Below are positions 41,501-51,306 of a DNA stretch of 64,000 nucleotides, one piece after another. The notes under the pieces were generated by a model. The model was given only the letters and a program-made list of their open reading frames with translations, was not told where the DNA came from and did no database searches. The translations under genes were made by a program, and so were the position numbers. Location: positions 185,974 to 249,973 of the forward strand of contig NZ_KB904156.1 in assembly GCF_000380025.1 (NCBI RefSeq), given 5' to 3'. Source of the stretch: Streptococcus entericus DSM 14446. GTDB taxonomy: Bacteria > Bacillota > Bacilli > Lactobacillales > Streptococcaceae. Numbering within the stretch: the first letter of the stretch is position 1; each line of letters opens with the position of its first letter.

Positions 41501-44500
41501 GTGATGGTAAAACGCTGGCTTATCGTATCCAGCCAACAGACAAGGGCAGAACGGTACTTGAGGTGGCTAGTGGCGACATCAGTAATGTCGATGGACATCG
41601 TGTCAATGTGGTGACCGTGCTTGGTGAAAACAGCAACCTAGCTAAAATCGACAATAAGGTCTTGAAAATAGTTGCTGGTGCTCCAGAAGCTTGGCAACCA
41701 GGTGCAGAGCCAGATAAACTTCTTGATGGCAATAAGGCAACCATTGCAGAGCTCAAGTGGGATATGGCTTCTAACCATATTGATGGTGTCTATCCGACAG
41801 ACTGGCGCTTGCCACAATCAGTGACCATCAGCTCAAAAGATGGCGAACCAATTGATTTGACCAGCCTGCTCATCAGTAAGCGGACCAATGCAAATGGCAC
41901 ATTAACCAAGTATAAGGTAGCAGCTTTCCAAGGTGCTGAGACCGTCTATGAGTCTAACGATATTGCTGTGCCTTATGAACAAGCAGAAGTCAGCCATGAA
42001 TTTGGTGAGGCAGGGATTAAAGCAGATCGCGTCGTTTTGACATTGTTGGAAGCTAAGTCAAGAGCGACAGGGGATCCGACACCAACCATGTTGACGTTAA
42101 GAGAGTTGGCACTCTTTGGACCACGTGTTGTCACGCGTGAACGTGTTGTGACAGAAGCTTTGCCATTTACTTCTGTTACTAAAGAAGATAACACCAAAGA
42201 CCCCGGTTATCGCGAGATTGAGACTGCTGGTGTCAACGGCTCTGTTTCCAAACGCATTAAGGAAACTGTAGTCAATGGTCGAGTCATAGCTACTGAGGAC
42301 ATTCCAGGTTCTGTTGAGCGGATTGAGCCAACGACTGAGGTTATCGTTATTGGTACCAAGAAGACAGAGACACGTGAGCGTCGTGAAACAATTGTGATTG
42401 ACTTTACGGTTGAACGTACAGAAGATGCAACTCTGGAAAAAGGTAAAGAAGAAACTGACCAAGAAGGCGTTAACGGCAGTCGTGTAGATGTTTATGAGGA
42501 TATCTATGTCAATGATGTTTTAGTGACTAAGGGAACTAATCCAGTCCGTAGCGAAGATGAGATCCCTGCTCAATCTAAAAAGGTTCGCGTGGGGACAAAA
42601 GAGATTGTTCTGCCTGTTGTTACTGATGAACAAACAGGTGTTAAGGTAACAGTTCTGAGTAACCAGGACAACACTGTTGCTGCTCAAATCGAGAGTATTA
42701 GCGTTACTCACATGGAAACAGGAAATACTGAAACACCAAGCGTTCTCAGAGAAAAAGATTATGATCTTTTTGACATCGAGCTAGTTGACAAAGACGGTAA
42801 ACCAGTTGAGTGGACAGGTGAAGCCAAAGTCACCTTGCCAGTTGATGAAGGTAAAGAAGTGGCTGAAGTATTTTACTTGCCAGTGGACGGACCAGCTGAA
42901 CAGTTGAGCTTTGAAGTGGAGGATAACATTGTAACCTTTACGGCTAAACATTTCAGCCACTATGGTATTGTGTATAAGCAAAAACCAACGTCTACTGCAC
43001 CTCAGATACCGGAACTTGATACTCCAGATCCAGAGCCAACTCCAGATCCAGAGCCAACTCCAGATCCAGAGCCAACTCCAGATCCAGAACCAACACCAGA
43101 TCCAGAGCCAACTCCAGATCCAGAGCCAACTCCAGATCCAGAACCAACACCAGATCCAGAGCCAACTCCAGATCCAGAGCCAACTCCAAATCCAGAGCCA
43201 ACTCCAAATCCAGAGCCAACTCCAGATCCAGAGCCGACTCCAGTTCCAGAGCCAACTCCAAATCCAGAACCAACTCCAGATCCAGAGCCAACTCCAGATC
43301 CAGAGCCAACTCCAGATCCAGAACAAAATCCAGTCACACCAGGCGATTCAGCTGATACAAACATGACCCCAGATAGTGACCAGGCTAATGGTGACAGCCA
43401 AGGCGACAACGTAGGTGTTGACACAGGCGCTGATCAAGGTGGTAGCACCGATACCAACACAGGCGCTGACCAAGGTGATAACACTGATACCAATGAGGGC
43501 GACAACTCGGGTACCGATGTAGATGGCAACACAGGTGGTGACCAAGGCGGTAACACAGGTGGTGACCAAGGTGATAACACAGGTGGTGACCAAGGTGATA
43601 ACACTGATACCAACGAAGGTGGTAACGCCGGCGCTGATCAAGGCAGCAACACAGGTGGCGACCAAGGCGGAAACACAGGTGGAGATCAAGGCGACAACAC
43701 CGCTGGTAATACACCAGTAGAGCCACTTACTGATACAGAGACGAAAGTTAAAGTTGAAGTTAAAAATAGCCAAGACGCTGAAATAGCTGCACAGATAAAA
43801 GGTGTTACTGTTGTCCATATTGAAACAGGAAACGCTGAAACACCACAAGCCCTCAAAGAAAAAGATTACGACCTCTTTGACATCGAGCTCGTTGACAAAG
43901 ACGGTAAGATCCTTGAATGGGAAGGCGAGGCTACTGTTACTCTGCCAGTTGATGAAGGTAAAGAAGTGGCTGAAGTATTCTACTTACCGGCCGATGGACT
44001 ACCTGAGTCTCTTGACTATAAAGTAGAGGATAATATTTTAACCTTCACTGCCAAGCACTTCAGTCAGTATGGTATTGTTTATAAGCCACAATCAACACCG
44101 GTTCCAGAAGCAACGCCAACACCAGATCCAGATCCAATACCGGATCCAAAACCAACACCGGATCCAGAACCGACGCCAAATCCAGACCCAGACCATGTTC
44201 CAACCCCTGGAACCCCTGGTCAAGGTGGGGACACACCAGACACTGGTAATACACCAGATAAACCTGTGGACAAGGCTAAGTTGGCGACTGATTTGCTCAA
44301 AGCAATCGATGCATCCAACTTGACTGACGAGCAAAAAGGCGAATTGGCTGTCAAGGTAGCATTTGCAGAAACCGAAGCTGAACTCGAAGCCATCAAGGCA
44401 GAAGTTGCTAAGCTTGTTAAAGCGACAAGCCGACCAGCTACAGCTCCTGCAGCTACAGCACCAGCCTCAGCGACAGTAGGTAAGAAGGGACTCCCTGCAA

Positions 44501-44592
44501 CAGGCGATGCCCACACAGCTCTAGCCGCTGTCGGCGCAACAGCCCTCCTATCAGCCTTAGGCTTAGCTGGACTGAGAAGACGAGCTAGATAA
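38533..44592 (+). CDS. nanA: Cell-wall-anchored sialidase with CBM32, CBM40-like, G5 and repeat regions
   Basis: This 2019-residue surface exo-sialidase removes terminal sialic acid from host glycans. A YSIRK-type signal (Y-G-I-R-K-L-S-I-G) is followed by an F5/8-type carbohydrate module (about 60-215), a laminin-G/CBM40-like lectin domain (about 250-445) and the catalytic propeller with Y-R-I-P at about 478-481. Asp boxes lie near 515, 680, 748 and 815. Two G5 domains (about 1199-1360) follow, then a beta module (about 1363-1482). Next are about 17 D-P-E-P-T-P repeats (about 1497-1597), a Gly/Asp/Asn repeat (about 1617-1730), a second copy of the beta module (about 1736-1851), a short proline-rich stretch, a helix, and the sortase motif L-P-A-T-G at 1987-1991 with a basic tail. 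No sialic acid catabolism genes are nearby. A cre site indicates catabolite control. Confidence 0.95.
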   Translation: MKKLFDKQNKYGIRKLSIGVCSAVIGLSLLGAQTAYATEASEPSNQPNSAGAATPAVETPEPVMVDSAYAEASSSKENAPATNAVDADINTYWESAPTGDGQATTLTVKMSEVATVDKVTYTPRQVTTQDPSSPNPKHHAGLLTKGQIDYSLNGTDWEPVTPTRIDGDSTGRGVANADKTFSLGANNNTRVINFQPVKAQYLRLTALESWANNLPAKSGVVTAAQFIPSGVKPIEETPQVEETPEEPSKEPVITINNQVLDASNGQRYAFDETVKQALKTADSGTFYIEYRVPENAGFHTLFNATSGSVDNQYTALYSNAGTVAIETRVSANQADYAHLNGGTQKVKNGEWNAVALTYEKDKATNRTTVNIYVNGVHSLTHQLNSPLFAALPNLAHAQIGAAQRAQRGKVWGVDGFEIREASFYKTALTSEDIIAKSQPFTRTPYEFPPRDNETLTDKLPVFEGGRNGQKGPTGSGYYRIPALLKTDAGTLIAATDERYNTYADQGDIATVIRRSNDNGNTWEPIIPIVNLRNNPAVSNGAVNSPLTIDAGLVQDPTTKRIYAFMDMFPEGRAVFGLPQTVEAREVQYSTIDGKAYLNLYTDGTNKPTHTVRENGVIYDAQGQATEFRVNLEDNSPAYANLGDIRRDGQDTVLGNIYFQTHKGTEAPFRIANASYVWLSHSDDDGRTWSRPQDLTPILKKDHVNFLGIGPGTGIALHTGPHKGRLIVPAYATNYAGGLSGSQSSMVFYSDDHGLTWKAGETVNDNRRLADGTVLNHATMNNGREQKTEATVVQLNNGQLKMFMRSMTGKVTSATSLDGGATWENDIESHEDVKDNYVQLSAVHLVRDGKEYVVLANSNGPGWGNSNRDRIDGHVRVAEVQEGGQMKWLNHRLIQPGKFAYNSLQHLGGDEFGILYEHASGDQNDYTLYFRKFNWDFLINEAPKLPDNNVASVSFADETTALLTFERSVLPTNNPALLLSNGNLATFIEQRDGKTLAYRIQPTDKGRTVLEVASGDISNVDGHRVNVVTVLGENSNLAKIDNKVLKIVAGAPEAWQPGAEPDKLLDGNKATIAELKWDMASNHIDGVYPTDWRLPQSVTISSKDGEPIDLTSLLISKRTNANGTLTKYKVAAFQGAETVYESNDIAVPYEQAEVSHEFGEAGIKADRVVLTLLEAKSRATGDPTPTMLTLRELALFGPRVVTRERVVTEALPFTSVTKEDNTKDPGYREIETAGVNGSVSKRIKETVVNGRVIATEDIPGSVERIEPTTEVIVIGTKKTETRERRETIVIDFTVERTEDATLEKGKEETDQEGVNGSRVDVYEDIYVNDVLVTKGTNPVRSEDEIPAQSKKVRVGTKEIVLPVVTDEQTGVKVTVLSNQDNTVAAQIESISVTHMETGNTETPSVLREKDYDLFDIELVDKDGKPVEWTGEAKVTLPVDEGKEVAEVFYLPVDGPAEQLSFEVEDNIVTFTAKHFSHYGIVYKQKPTSTAPQIPELDTPDPEPTPDPEPTPDPEPTPDPEPTPDPEPTPDPEPTPDPEPTPDPEPTPDPEPTPNPEPTPNPEPTPDPEPTPVPEPTPNPEPTPDPEPTPDPEPTPDPEQNPVTPGDSADTNMTPDSDQANGDSQGDNVGVDTGADQGGSTDTNTGADQGDNTDTNEGDNSGTDVDGNTGGDQGGNTGGDQGDNTGGDQGDNTDTNEGGNAGADQGSNTGGDQGGNTGGDQGDNTAGNTPVEPLTDTETKVKVEVKNSQDAEIAAQIKGVTVVHIETGNAETPQALKEKDYDLFDIELVDKDGKILEWEGEATVTLPVDEGKEVAEVFYLPADGLPESLDYKVEDNILTFTAKHFSQYGIVYKPQSTPVPEATPTPDPDPIPDPKPTPDPEPTPNPDPDHVPTPGTPGQGGDTPDTGNTPDKPVDKAKLATDLLKAIDASNLTDEQKGELAVKVAFAETEAELEAIKAEVAKLVKATSRPATAPAATAPASATVGKKGLPATGDAHTALAAVGATALLSALGLAGLRRRAR
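43021..43330 (+). repeat. 18-bp tandem repeats encoding D-P-E-P-T-P
   Basis: About 17 units of CCAGATCCAGAGCCAACT with a few substitutions (D to N or V). They encode a rigid proline-rich spacer inside the sialidase. High identity between units makes copy number likely to vary by recombination or slippage. Confidence 0.9.
43381..43720 (+). repeat. Gly/Asp/Asn-rich coding repeats of the sialidase
   Basis: Degenerate units of about 21-24 bases encode variants of G-G-D-Q-G-D-N-T and T-D-T-N-E-G. They form a second, acidic, flexible spacer between the two beta modules. Confidence 0.8.
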
Positions 44593-44599
44593 GTTAACA

Positions 44600-44631
44600 A
44601 AAAAAGATTGGTTTTATGCCAATCTTTTTTG
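44600..44631 (+). terminator. Terminator after the sialidase gene
   Basis: AAAAAGATTGG and CCAATCTTTTT pair perfectly around a 7-base loop; the right arm ends in a T run. Confidence 0.85.
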
Positions 44632-44670
44632 TTATTATTACGAATAGTTTTATAGAACAAGGAGGGAAAA

Positions 44671-45294
44671 ATGGTTGAAGAATGGATTGAACGATTGAAG
44701 GAGCAGAGGACAACTCTGCTAATGGGGGGGATTATTGTAGCGTTGACAGGTGTGCTTGCCAGTCAAGCTTTTGCGAAACCCAGTCTGCCGAATGATTTTC
44801 CAGAGATTCAACAGGTTGAGGAGAAAAACGTCAAGAGTGACAGTATTGAGGAAGAAAGCTCAGAGTCTATCATGATTACAGTGGATGTCAAAGGGGCTGT
44901 TGTTAAGGAAGGGCTTTATGAACTACCGTCTGGTAGCCGTGTGAATGATGCTATTATGAAGGCAGGAGGGTTGACTGATTTGGCGGATAAAAAGTCTGTG
45001 AATTTAGCACAAAAACTAGCAGATGAGGCGGTGATTTATGTCGCTAGCCAAGGAGAAAATGTTTCAGTCGTCGCAACAGGCTCTGAAACAACCTCTACTC
45101 AAAAAATCAATCTGAATACCGCTGATGAGGCTCAGTTGCAAACCATCACAGGGATCGGCGCTAAAAAAGCTAAAGACATCATCACCCACCGTGAAACAGT
45201 AGGTCGTTTTTCAAGTGTAGATGATCTCAAGCAGGTTGCGGGTATTGGTCAAAAAACCATTGACAAGATTCGCTCGGAGATTACAGTTGATTAA
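44671..45294 (+). CDS. comEA: Competence DNA receptor ComEA
   Basis: This 207-residue protein has an N-terminal membrane anchor (about 16-34), a SLBB domain (V-D-V-K-G-A-V-V-K-E-G-L-Y; about 70-130) and a C-terminal helix-hairpin-helix pair (I-N-L-N-T-A, then G-I-G-x-K-K-A and V-A-G-I-G). It binds incoming double-stranded DNA at the cell surface in natural transformation. AAGGAGG precedes ATG. No combox (TACGAATA) is evident upstream; only AATAGT-like fragments occur. It overlaps comEC. Confidence 0.95.
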   Translation: MVEEWIERLKEQRTTLLMGGIIVALTGVLASQAFAKPSLPNDFPEIQQVEEKNVKSDSIEEESSESIMITVDVKGAVVKEGLYELPSGSRVNDAIMKAGGLTDLADKKSVNLAQKLADEAVIYVASQGENVSVVATGSETTSTQKINLNTADEAQLQTITGIGAKKAKDIITHRETVGRFSSVDDLKQVAGIGQKTIDKIRSEITVD

Positions 45295-47512
45295 GCGATT
45301 CCCACTGCCACCCATTCAGTTGGCTTATTTGAGTTTACTAGCTTACTTTACCGTTTACCGATTTCACTGGTCGCTTGTAGGCATCATATTGTTTAGTTTT
45401 TGGCGTTTGTGGAAAAATGGCAGAGCTATTTTTCTAAGAACCCTTCTTATCTTAAGCGTTCTTACAGGAGTGTTTGCTTATCGTCACCATCAAGCAAGGC
45501 GTGCAGACACTACCGCGCCAGCTCAGCTAACCAGTTTAGCACTCATACCAGATAGTCTACAGATTAACGGTGATCAGTTATCTTTTCGAGGGGAATCCGA
45601 TGAACGAGTTTATCAGGTCTTCTATCAGCTAAAGACCCAGACAGAGCAAGAATTTTTCAAAACCTTGACTCAGCCTGTTCGCTTGACGGGCAGTTTTGAG
45701 CTATCAGAGGCTGAGGGTCAACGAAATTTTAAGGGCTTTGACTACCATTCTTATCTTGAGACACAAGGAATCTATCAGGTTGCTAAAGTTACATCGTTGG
45801 AAGAGGTTTCTCCGCGGTCGTTATCTGGTCTGGGTGATTATCTACGTTTGTTGAGACGACAGGCGCTGGTTTATATCTATGGTCATTTTCCTGACCCCAT
45901 GACGCATTACATGACTGGTCTTTTATTCGGTCATTTGGATAAATCATTTGATGACATGACAGAGCTTTATTCTAGCCTTGGGATCATTCATTTATTTGCC
46001 TTGTCAGGGATGCAGGTGGATTTTTTTCTCGGCTGGTTTAGAAAAATCTTATTAAGATTAGGGTTGACAGTTCGCCAAGTTGATTTCTTGCAGGTGCCAC
46101 TGTCCTTTTGCTATGCTGTCTTGACGGGTTTTCAGGTCTCCGTTTGTCGTAGCTTGTTGCAGTCCTTTTGGTCACGTTTAGGTGTAACAGGTATGGATAA
46201 CCTTGGCTTAACGATGCTGAGCTTACTATGTTTAGTTCCAAATGCTTTTTTAACAGCTGGAGGTATTTTATCTTGTAGCTACGCTTTTGTTCTTTGCTTA
46301 TTAACAATTAAGGAATTTACGGGGCTTAAACGGCAAGTTATTGAAGCTGTCGCGCTTGCTTTGGCTGTTTTGCCTATCTTGATGTTTTATTTTTCCAGTT
46401 TTCAACCCTTGTCTCTTGTGTTAACAGCTCTGTTATCACTGCTGTTTGATGGGCTCATGTTGCCTGCTCTTAGTTTGGCATTTCTTCTGTCACCAGTGGT
46501 AAATCTTAGTTTTCTTAATGTATTATTTGTCTTATTGGAACGCTTTTTAGTGTTTGTTGGCGATTGGGCTAGTCGGTCGTTGGTTCTTGGGAGTCCGAGT
46601 GTCTTTGTTTTACTAGGTCTGTTGCTGTGTCTCGGTTTGCTTTATGATTACCGTTACCGAAAAAAAGTTGTCCTTGTCCTAAGCTTGCTTTTAGCTCTGC
46701 TATTTTTCTTGACGAAACATCCTTTAGAAAACGAGGTGACTGTTGTCGATATTGGGCAAGGGGATAGCATTTTTCTGCGGGCTGCTTCGGGTCAGACCTT
46801 GCTGATTGACGTTGGCGGACGTGTTGAGTTTGAGGCTGGAGAGGATTGGCAGAAGCGGCAGACCACAAGCAATGCTAGTCGCACACTAATTCCGTATTTG
46901 AAAAGTCGCGGAGTTGGGCGTATTGACCAGCTGGTGCTAACCCACACCGATACGGATCATATCGGTGATATGGAGGAAGTGGCTAAAGAGTTTACAATTG
47001 GGGAGGTCTTGGTTAGTCAAGGGAGTCTGACGAATGCTGAATTTGTGAAGCGCCTGAGAGCCATGAATGTCCGTGTTCGGACAGTGACAGCTGGGGACAG
47101 ATTGCCATTTATGGGGAGTCATTTGCAGGTGCTGTATCCATGGACGACAGGAGATGGTGGCAACAACGATTCACTGGTGCTTTATGGTCGCTTATTAGGC
47201 TTGAACTTTTTGTTTACAGGTGATTTGGAAGCAGGGGAATTAGAATTGATTAAACATTATCCCGATTTGCCTGTTGATGTCCTAAAAGCTGGCCACCATG
47301 GGTCGAAAGGTTCTTCCTATCCAGAGTTTTTGGTGCATACTAAGCCGAAGCTCGCCTTGATTTCGGCTGGTCGGAACAATCGCTATAAGCATCCTCACCA
47401 GGAAACGTTAGAGCGATTTGAACAACAACGAATCAAGGTCTATCGGACAGATACCCAAGGTGCTATTCGCTTTAGGGGATTGTTCAATTGGCAGATAGAG
47501 ACTGTTAGGTAG
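45287..47512 (+). CDS. comEC: DNA internalisation protein ComEC/Rec2
   Basis: This 741-residue membrane channel takes single-stranded DNA across the membrane. An N-terminal OB-like extracellular part, the Competence domain with many helices (about 210-480) and a C-terminal metallo-beta-lactamase domain with T-H-T-D-T-D-H-I-G-D and G-H-H-G-S-K-G-S are seen. I place the start at TTG 45287, which overlaps the comEA stop and has GGAG 8 bases ahead; an ATG 66 bases upstream inside comEA is in frame but reads as basic, non-conserved sequence. The gene appears intact. Confidence 0.93.
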   Translation: MIKRFPLPPIQLAYLSLLAYFTVYRFHWSLVGIILFSFWRLWKNGRAIFLRTLLILSVLTGVFAYRHHQARRADTTAPAQLTSLALIPDSLQINGDQLSFRGESDERVYQVFYQLKTQTEQEFFKTLTQPVRLTGSFELSEAEGQRNFKGFDYHSYLETQGIYQVAKVTSLEEVSPRSLSGLGDYLRLLRRQALVYIYGHFPDPMTHYMTGLLFGHLDKSFDDMTELYSSLGIIHLFALSGMQVDFFLGWFRKILLRLGLTVRQVDFLQVPLSFCYAVLTGFQVSVCRSLLQSFWSRLGVTGMDNLGLTMLSLLCLVPNAFLTAGGILSCSYAFVLCLLTIKEFTGLKRQVIEAVALALAVLPILMFYFSSFQPLSLVLTALLSLLFDGLMLPALSLAFLLSPVVNLSFLNVLFVLLERFLVFVGDWASRSLVLGSPSVFVLLGLLLCLGLLYDYRYRKKVVLVLSLLLALLFFLTKHPLENEVTVVDIGQGDSIFLRAASGQTLLIDVGGRVEFEAGEDWQKRQTTSNASRTLIPYLKSRGVGRIDQLVLTHTDTDHIGDMEEVAKEFTIGEVLVSQGSLTNAEFVKRLRAMNVRVRTVTAGDRLPFMGSHLQVLYPWTTGDGGNNDSLVLYGRLLGLNFLFTGDLEAGELELIKHYPDLPVDVLKAGHHGSKGSSYPEFLVHTKPKLALISAGRNNRYKHPHQETLERFEQQRIKVYRTDTQGAIRFRGLFNWQIETVR

Positions 47513-47662
47513 ATTTGCCTCTTTATGATACAATATAAAGGTACTTAATCGGCATGAAATGGGGCAATTCGGTACAGATGAGCAGGATAATTTTGACAGC
47601 TATCATGCCTGAGAGATGTCAGTTGTTGAATCATGCCATTGAAATGATGAAAAGAGAAGGCA

Positions 47663-48304
47663 ATGAAAACAGTTATTGATTATGAAAAATATGGAGAGCT
47701 AACTGCGTTTAGTCAGGTGGTGCTCCTGTCTAATTCTCCTAGGCGACGTGACTTACTATCTTTTTTGAACCCAGAAATCGCTGGTGTTGAGGTTGATGAG
47801 CGCGCCATCGAAGATCACTATATGGCGGTCTATGCTAAAGAGGACTTTTTAACGCGAGCAGCAAAAACCTGCTGTGAGATTTCAAAGGCAAAGTCGGATA
47901 AGCTACTGGAAGATGGTAAACTGTACATTTCGGCAGATACTATTGTCCTGTCAGATGACAAAATTTTCAACAAGCCGAAAGATTTATCAGAAGCAGAGAC
48001 GATGTTACGGTCTTATTTTGGCAAAAGTCACTATGTGGTGACCTCGGTCTGCCTGAGGACGACGACCTATCTGGATGTCTTTTATGCTGTGGCGAGACTT
48101 GACTTTGTTGACTATTATGACGGTTTGGATGAAGCGGTGCAGAGCTATGTGAGGGATAAGCGCCCCTTAGATAAATCTGGTGCTTATGGCATACAGGAGC
48201 TGGATCCGAGATTTGTTAAGGAAATTCATGGCAATCTTTATACCGTTATCGGTTTACCTGTTGCAGAGGTATCTGCTCGGCTATTTGCTCCAAAAACTCC
48301 TTAA
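47663..48304 (+). CDS. maf: Maf family nucleoside-triphosphate pyrophosphatase
   Basis: This 213-residue protein has L-S-N-S-P-R-R-R-D-L-L, S-A-D-T-I-V-L, N-K-P-K-D and the D-K-S-G-A-Y-G-I-Q motif, all Maf landmarks. Maf enzymes hydrolyse non-canonical or modified NTPs and are linked to septum control. An N-terminal extension of about 17 residues precedes the first strand, slightly longer than usual. The ribosome site AGAGAAGG lies before ATG 47663. It stands alone after comEC. Confidence 0.88.
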   Translation: MKTVIDYEKYGELTAFSQVVLLSNSPRRRDLLSFLNPEIAGVEVDERAIEDHYMAVYAKEDFLTRAAKTCCEISKAKSDKLLEDGKLYISADTIVLSDDKIFNKPKDLSEAETMLRSYFGKSHYVVTSVCLRTTTYLDVFYAVARLDFVDYYDGLDEAVQSYVRDKRPLDKSGAYGIQELDPRFVKEIHGNLYTVIGLPVAEVSARLFAPKTP

Positions 48305-48398
48305 CTGGCAGTCACCCACTAAATAAAAAGTGGTTTATCTCATTGGGCTAATATGCTAAAATAAAGGCGAAAGATTTATTAAAAAAGGAGGACAAACG

Positions 48399-48719
48399 AT
48401 GTCACATCACACACATGAGCACCATAATCACGAGCATGGCGCGAACTGTGGGCATGCAGCAATTGCTCATGGCGACCATGTTGATTATCTACATGACGGA
48501 CACATTCATTATGAGCATGAGGGGCATTGGGATGAAGCGACAGTTGTTGCGATCATAGAACACACTGTGCATGCTGACCATGACCACGAACATGGCGAGG
48601 GCTGTGGTCATGAAGCGGTTGTCCACGACGATCATATCGACTATGTCCACGATGGTCACTTGCACCATAAGCATGACGACCACTGGGACGAATGCACGGT
48701 TAGTCATGAAGTTAGCTAG
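48399..48719 (+). CDS. Histidine-rich metal-binding-like protein with two repeats
   Basis: This 106-residue protein is about one third histidine. It consists of two repeats of about 50 residues, each with H-E-H-G-x-x-C-G-H, then H-x-D-H-x-D-Y-x-H-D-G-H and a final H-W-D-E. It has no signal peptide or membrane helix, so it should be cytosolic. The composition points to zinc, nickel or cobalt binding as a store or chaperone; no metal transporter is adjacent. AAAGGAGG precedes the start, and a TGCTAAAAT extended -10 lies about 45 bases upstream. The function is inferred from composition alone. Confidence 0.8.
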   Translation: MSHHTHEHHNHEHGANCGHAAIAHGDHVDYLHDGHIHYEHEGHWDEATVVAIIEHTVHADHDHEHGEGCGHEAVVHDDHIDYVHDGHLHHKHDDHWDECTVSHEVS

Positions 48720-48772
48720 CGGTATCCGTTGTTCTAAGAGCAAATAGTTGAGGAAAAATTGGGGGAAGTTTT

Positions 48773-48815
48773 AAAAAAGCAGGTGTCACATAACGTATGA
48801 TGATATCTGCTTTTT
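48773..48815 (+). terminator. Terminator after the histidine-rich gene
   Basis: AAAAAGCAG and CTGCTTTTT pair around a longer, partly paired loop (TCA/TGA). Confidence 0.7.
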
Positions 48816-48825
48816 CTGATTTAAG

Positions 48826-48854
48826 TTGGAAAAAAAGAGATATTATGGTATAAT
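48826..48854 (+). promoter_or_regulatory. dacA promoter
   Basis: TTGGAA (48826-48831), a 17-base spacer and TATAAT (48849-48854) with TGG upstream. Confidence 0.75.
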
Positions 48855-48890
48855 AACTAACAATTCTTATGCGGGCAAGGAGAAGTGAAC

Positions 48891-50195
48891 TTGAAATACT
48901 TGAAATGGCTTAGTTTGTGGGTGTTTCCTTTACTAATGACGATGACTGTTTCTGCCAATGACGACTTGGTAAAAATGGCACAGGATTTAGGTTACCCGGC
49001 AACATCTGCTATTGCACCCAAGGGAGCGATTGTTATTGAAGCGGATACGGGTCAGATTATCTGGGGTCATGACATTGATTTGCAGAGCGATCCTGCGAGT
49101 ACGACTAAAACGATGGTCATTTACCTTACAATGGAAGCGATAAAATCAGGTCAAATCTCTTTGGATACTGAGGTTGTAGCGACTGAAACGGACCAAGCGA
49201 TTTCAAAAATTTTTGAGTTATCAAATAATAAAATAGTTGCGGGAGTGACCTATACGGTTCGGGAGTTGCTGACCATGACGGTTGTACCATCGTCAAATGT
49301 TGCAACCCTGATGTTGGCGCATTTAATTCATGATGGAACAGATGCCAGCTTTATCGAGCGAATGAACGCTACTGCTCAGGAGTTGGGAATGACCAATACG
49401 GTCTTCTATAATGGCACCGGTGCAGATATTATCTCATTCAAGGGTTATTATGCGCCAGAAGGATATGACCCTGTACGCTATAATCTAACAACTGTCAAAG
49501 ATTTAGCGATTTTAGCGCGAGCTTTATTGACCAAACACCCAGACATATTGGCATTTACCAACAGTGCTGAAGTAACTGTCAAAACTGGAACGCCTTATCA
49601 AGAGACCTTTAAAACCTACAATCATTCTTTACCAGGAGCTAGTCTGGCTTTTGAGGGAGTTGACGGCCTGAAAACAGGTTCCAGCCCAACTGCGGGTTAC
49701 AATGCAATTGTCACTGCTAAACAAGGTGAACGACGTTTGATTGCCGTTGTGATGGGAGCAAGCAAGTGGGGGGATCCAGATGGGGAGCATGTGAGACATT
49801 ACTTTGTTAATGCGCTCTTAAATCACGGCTTCAAAGACTACGAAAAGAAAACCGTTCTGCCATCAGGAAGACAAGAAATAGAAGGAAAACCGTATCAAGT
49901 GCAGAAGCCCTTGGTGGTCACCCTAAAAAAAGCATCACCTCAACCAACTCTGGTCATTGACCATCAGCAGGCCACTGTAGCAGGTATTGCTGGTCTAACA
50001 GAAAGTATTGCCGTACCTATTGAGGAGGTCATCTCTTTATCGACAGAAAATAGCTCGAGCTCAGAACCTCCTATCAAAAAAGAAGCTGACGAGTGGGCGG
50101 CATATTTGAAAGTCATCGCTCTCGTGATTATTGTGATGATTGTAGTGGTGCTAGGGCTGATTATCCATGAAATAAAAAAACACCGTCATTCCTAA
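48891..50195 (+). CDS. dacA: D-alanyl-D-alanine carboxypeptidase (PBP3/DacA type)
   Basis: This 434-residue low-molecular-weight penicillin-binding protein trims the terminal D-Ala of pentapeptides. It has a signal peptide ending V-S-A-N, the S-T-T-K motif (Ser70, Lys73), S-S-N, and K-T-G in G-L-K-T-G-S. A C-terminal domain ends in a membrane helix and a basic tail that anchors the enzyme. I start at TTG 48891, 8 bases after AAGGAG; the GTG at 48885 would be too close to that site. Confidence 0.93.
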   Translation: MKYLKWLSLWVFPLLMTMTVSANDDLVKMAQDLGYPATSAIAPKGAIVIEADTGQIIWGHDIDLQSDPASTTKTMVIYLTMEAIKSGQISLDTEVVATETDQAISKIFELSNNKIVAGVTYTVRELLTMTVVPSSNVATLMLAHLIHDGTDASFIERMNATAQELGMTNTVFYNGTGADIISFKGYYAPEGYDPVRYNLTTVKDLAILARALLTKHPDILAFTNSAEVTVKTGTPYQETFKTYNHSLPGASLAFEGVDGLKTGSSPTAGYNAIVTAKQGERRLIAVVMGASKWGDPDGEHVRHYFVNALLNHGFKDYEKKTVLPSGRQEIEGKPYQVQKPLVVTLKKASPQPTLVIDHQQATVAGIAGLTESIAVPIEEVISLSTENSSSSEPPIKKEADEWAAYLKVIALVIIVMIVVVLGLIIHEIKKHRHS

Positions 50196-50268
50196 GTTGG
50201 GTTAGGTCGTTTGAACACAAAGAAAGCAACAAATTGAGTCTATTATCAACTTACACAGTTCAGAGCAG

Positions 50269-50313
50269 GAAAGGCTGTCAACTTACTAGGTGAGCAGCCT
50301 TTCTTGCTTTTTT
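50269..50313 (+). terminator. Terminator after dacA
   Basis: GAAAGGCTG and CAGCCTTTC form a perfect 9-bp stem, followed by TTGC and six T. Confidence 0.75.
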
Positions 50314-50376
50314 GTTTTACCGTAAAATCATGCATGTTTTGTGAATTTGTGGTAAAATGATAGAAAAGGAGAAAAA

Positions 50377-51306
50377 ATGACAGTAACAGTAAAAATGTTA
50401 GCCGATAAGGTCAAGCTAAAGGTCATTTATGGAACGCCAGAATTATTGGAAAAAACCATTACGACAGCGGATATTTCGCGACCGGGTCTTGAGATGACAG
50501 GTTATTTCGATTACTATACCTCTGAGCGCGTGCAACTCATCGGTATGAAAGAATGGTCATACATGATGACCATGACCAGCCAAAACCGTTATGCCGTTTT
50601 GTGCCAGATGTTTCAACAAGAAACGCCAGCCCTTGTTGTGGCGCGTGATTTGGAAATTCCAAAGGAAATGCTACAAGCTGCTGAAGAAGAGGGCGTAGCT
50701 ATTTTGCAAGGCAGAATGCCGACCAGTCGCTTGTCAGCCGTTATGTCATGGTATTTGGACACGTGCCTTGCAGAGCGGATTAGTGTTCACGGTGTGCTGA
50801 TGGATATCTACGGCATGGGTGTTTTGATTCAAGGCGATAGCGGTATCGGGAAGAGCGAGACCGGGCTTGAATTGATTAAGCGAGGGCACCGTTTAATAGC
50901 TGACGATCGTGTGGATGTCTATGCCAAAGATGAGGAGACCTTGTGGGGAGAACCTGCGGAAATCCTTCGCCACATGCTAGAGATTAGAGGCGTTGGTATT
51001 ATTGATATTATGAGCCTTTATGGTGCTAGTGCGGTTAAGGATTCTTCACAAGTTCAATTAGCTGTGTATTTAGAACAGTCTTCTGAAGTGGTCTTTGATC
51101 GTTTAGGCAATGGCAATGAAGACATTGAGCTTGCTGGCGTGAAGATTCCACGCGTGCGTATCCCTGTTAAAACAGGACGCAACGTTTCGGTGGTGGTTGA
51201 GGCAGCAGCGATGAACTATCGTGCAAAGCAGATGGGCTTTGATGCGACAAATACCTTTGAGGAACGCCTGACAGACCTGATTGCTAGAAATGGGGTGAAC
51301 GCATGA
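50377..51306 (+). CDS. hprK: HPr kinase/phosphorylase
   Basis: This 309-residue bifunctional enzyme phosphorylates and dephosphorylates Ser46 of HPr (ptsH at 26566) and so sets CcpA activity. The Walker A loop G-D-S-G-I-G-K-S lies at 153-160 and the family signature [10 protein letters not shown] near 205. The length is standard. The overlap of 4 bases with lgt and the AAAAGGAGAA ribosome site show the usual hprK-lgt operon. Confidence 0.97.
   Translation: MTVTVKMLADKVKLKVIYGTPELLEKTITTADISRPGLEMTGYFDYYTSERVQLIGMKEWSYMMTMTSQNRYAVLCQMFQQETPALVVARDLEIPKEMLQAAEEEGVAILQGRMPTSRLSAVMSWYLDTCLAERISVHGVLMDIYGMGVLIQGDSGIGKSETGLELIKRGHRLIADDRVDVYAKDEETLWGEPAEILRHMLEIRGVGIIDIMSLYGASAVKDSSQVQLAVYLEQSSEVVFDRLGNGNEDIELAGVKIPRVRIPVKTGRNVSVVVEAAAMNYRAKQMGFDATNTFEERLTDLIARNGVNA

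Noticed and set aside
42781..43848. Long antisense frames across the sialidase repeats (Trp/Ile-rich, Leu/Asp-rich, Gly/Ser-rich)
   Set aside because: They arise because the 18-bp and Gly/Asp repeats are stop-free in several frames. The sense strand encodes a well-supported surface protein.
45221..45286. Upstream ATG as the start of comEC
   Set aside because: It would overlap comEA by 74 bases with basic, non-conserved residues. The TTG at 45287 has a suitable ribosome site.
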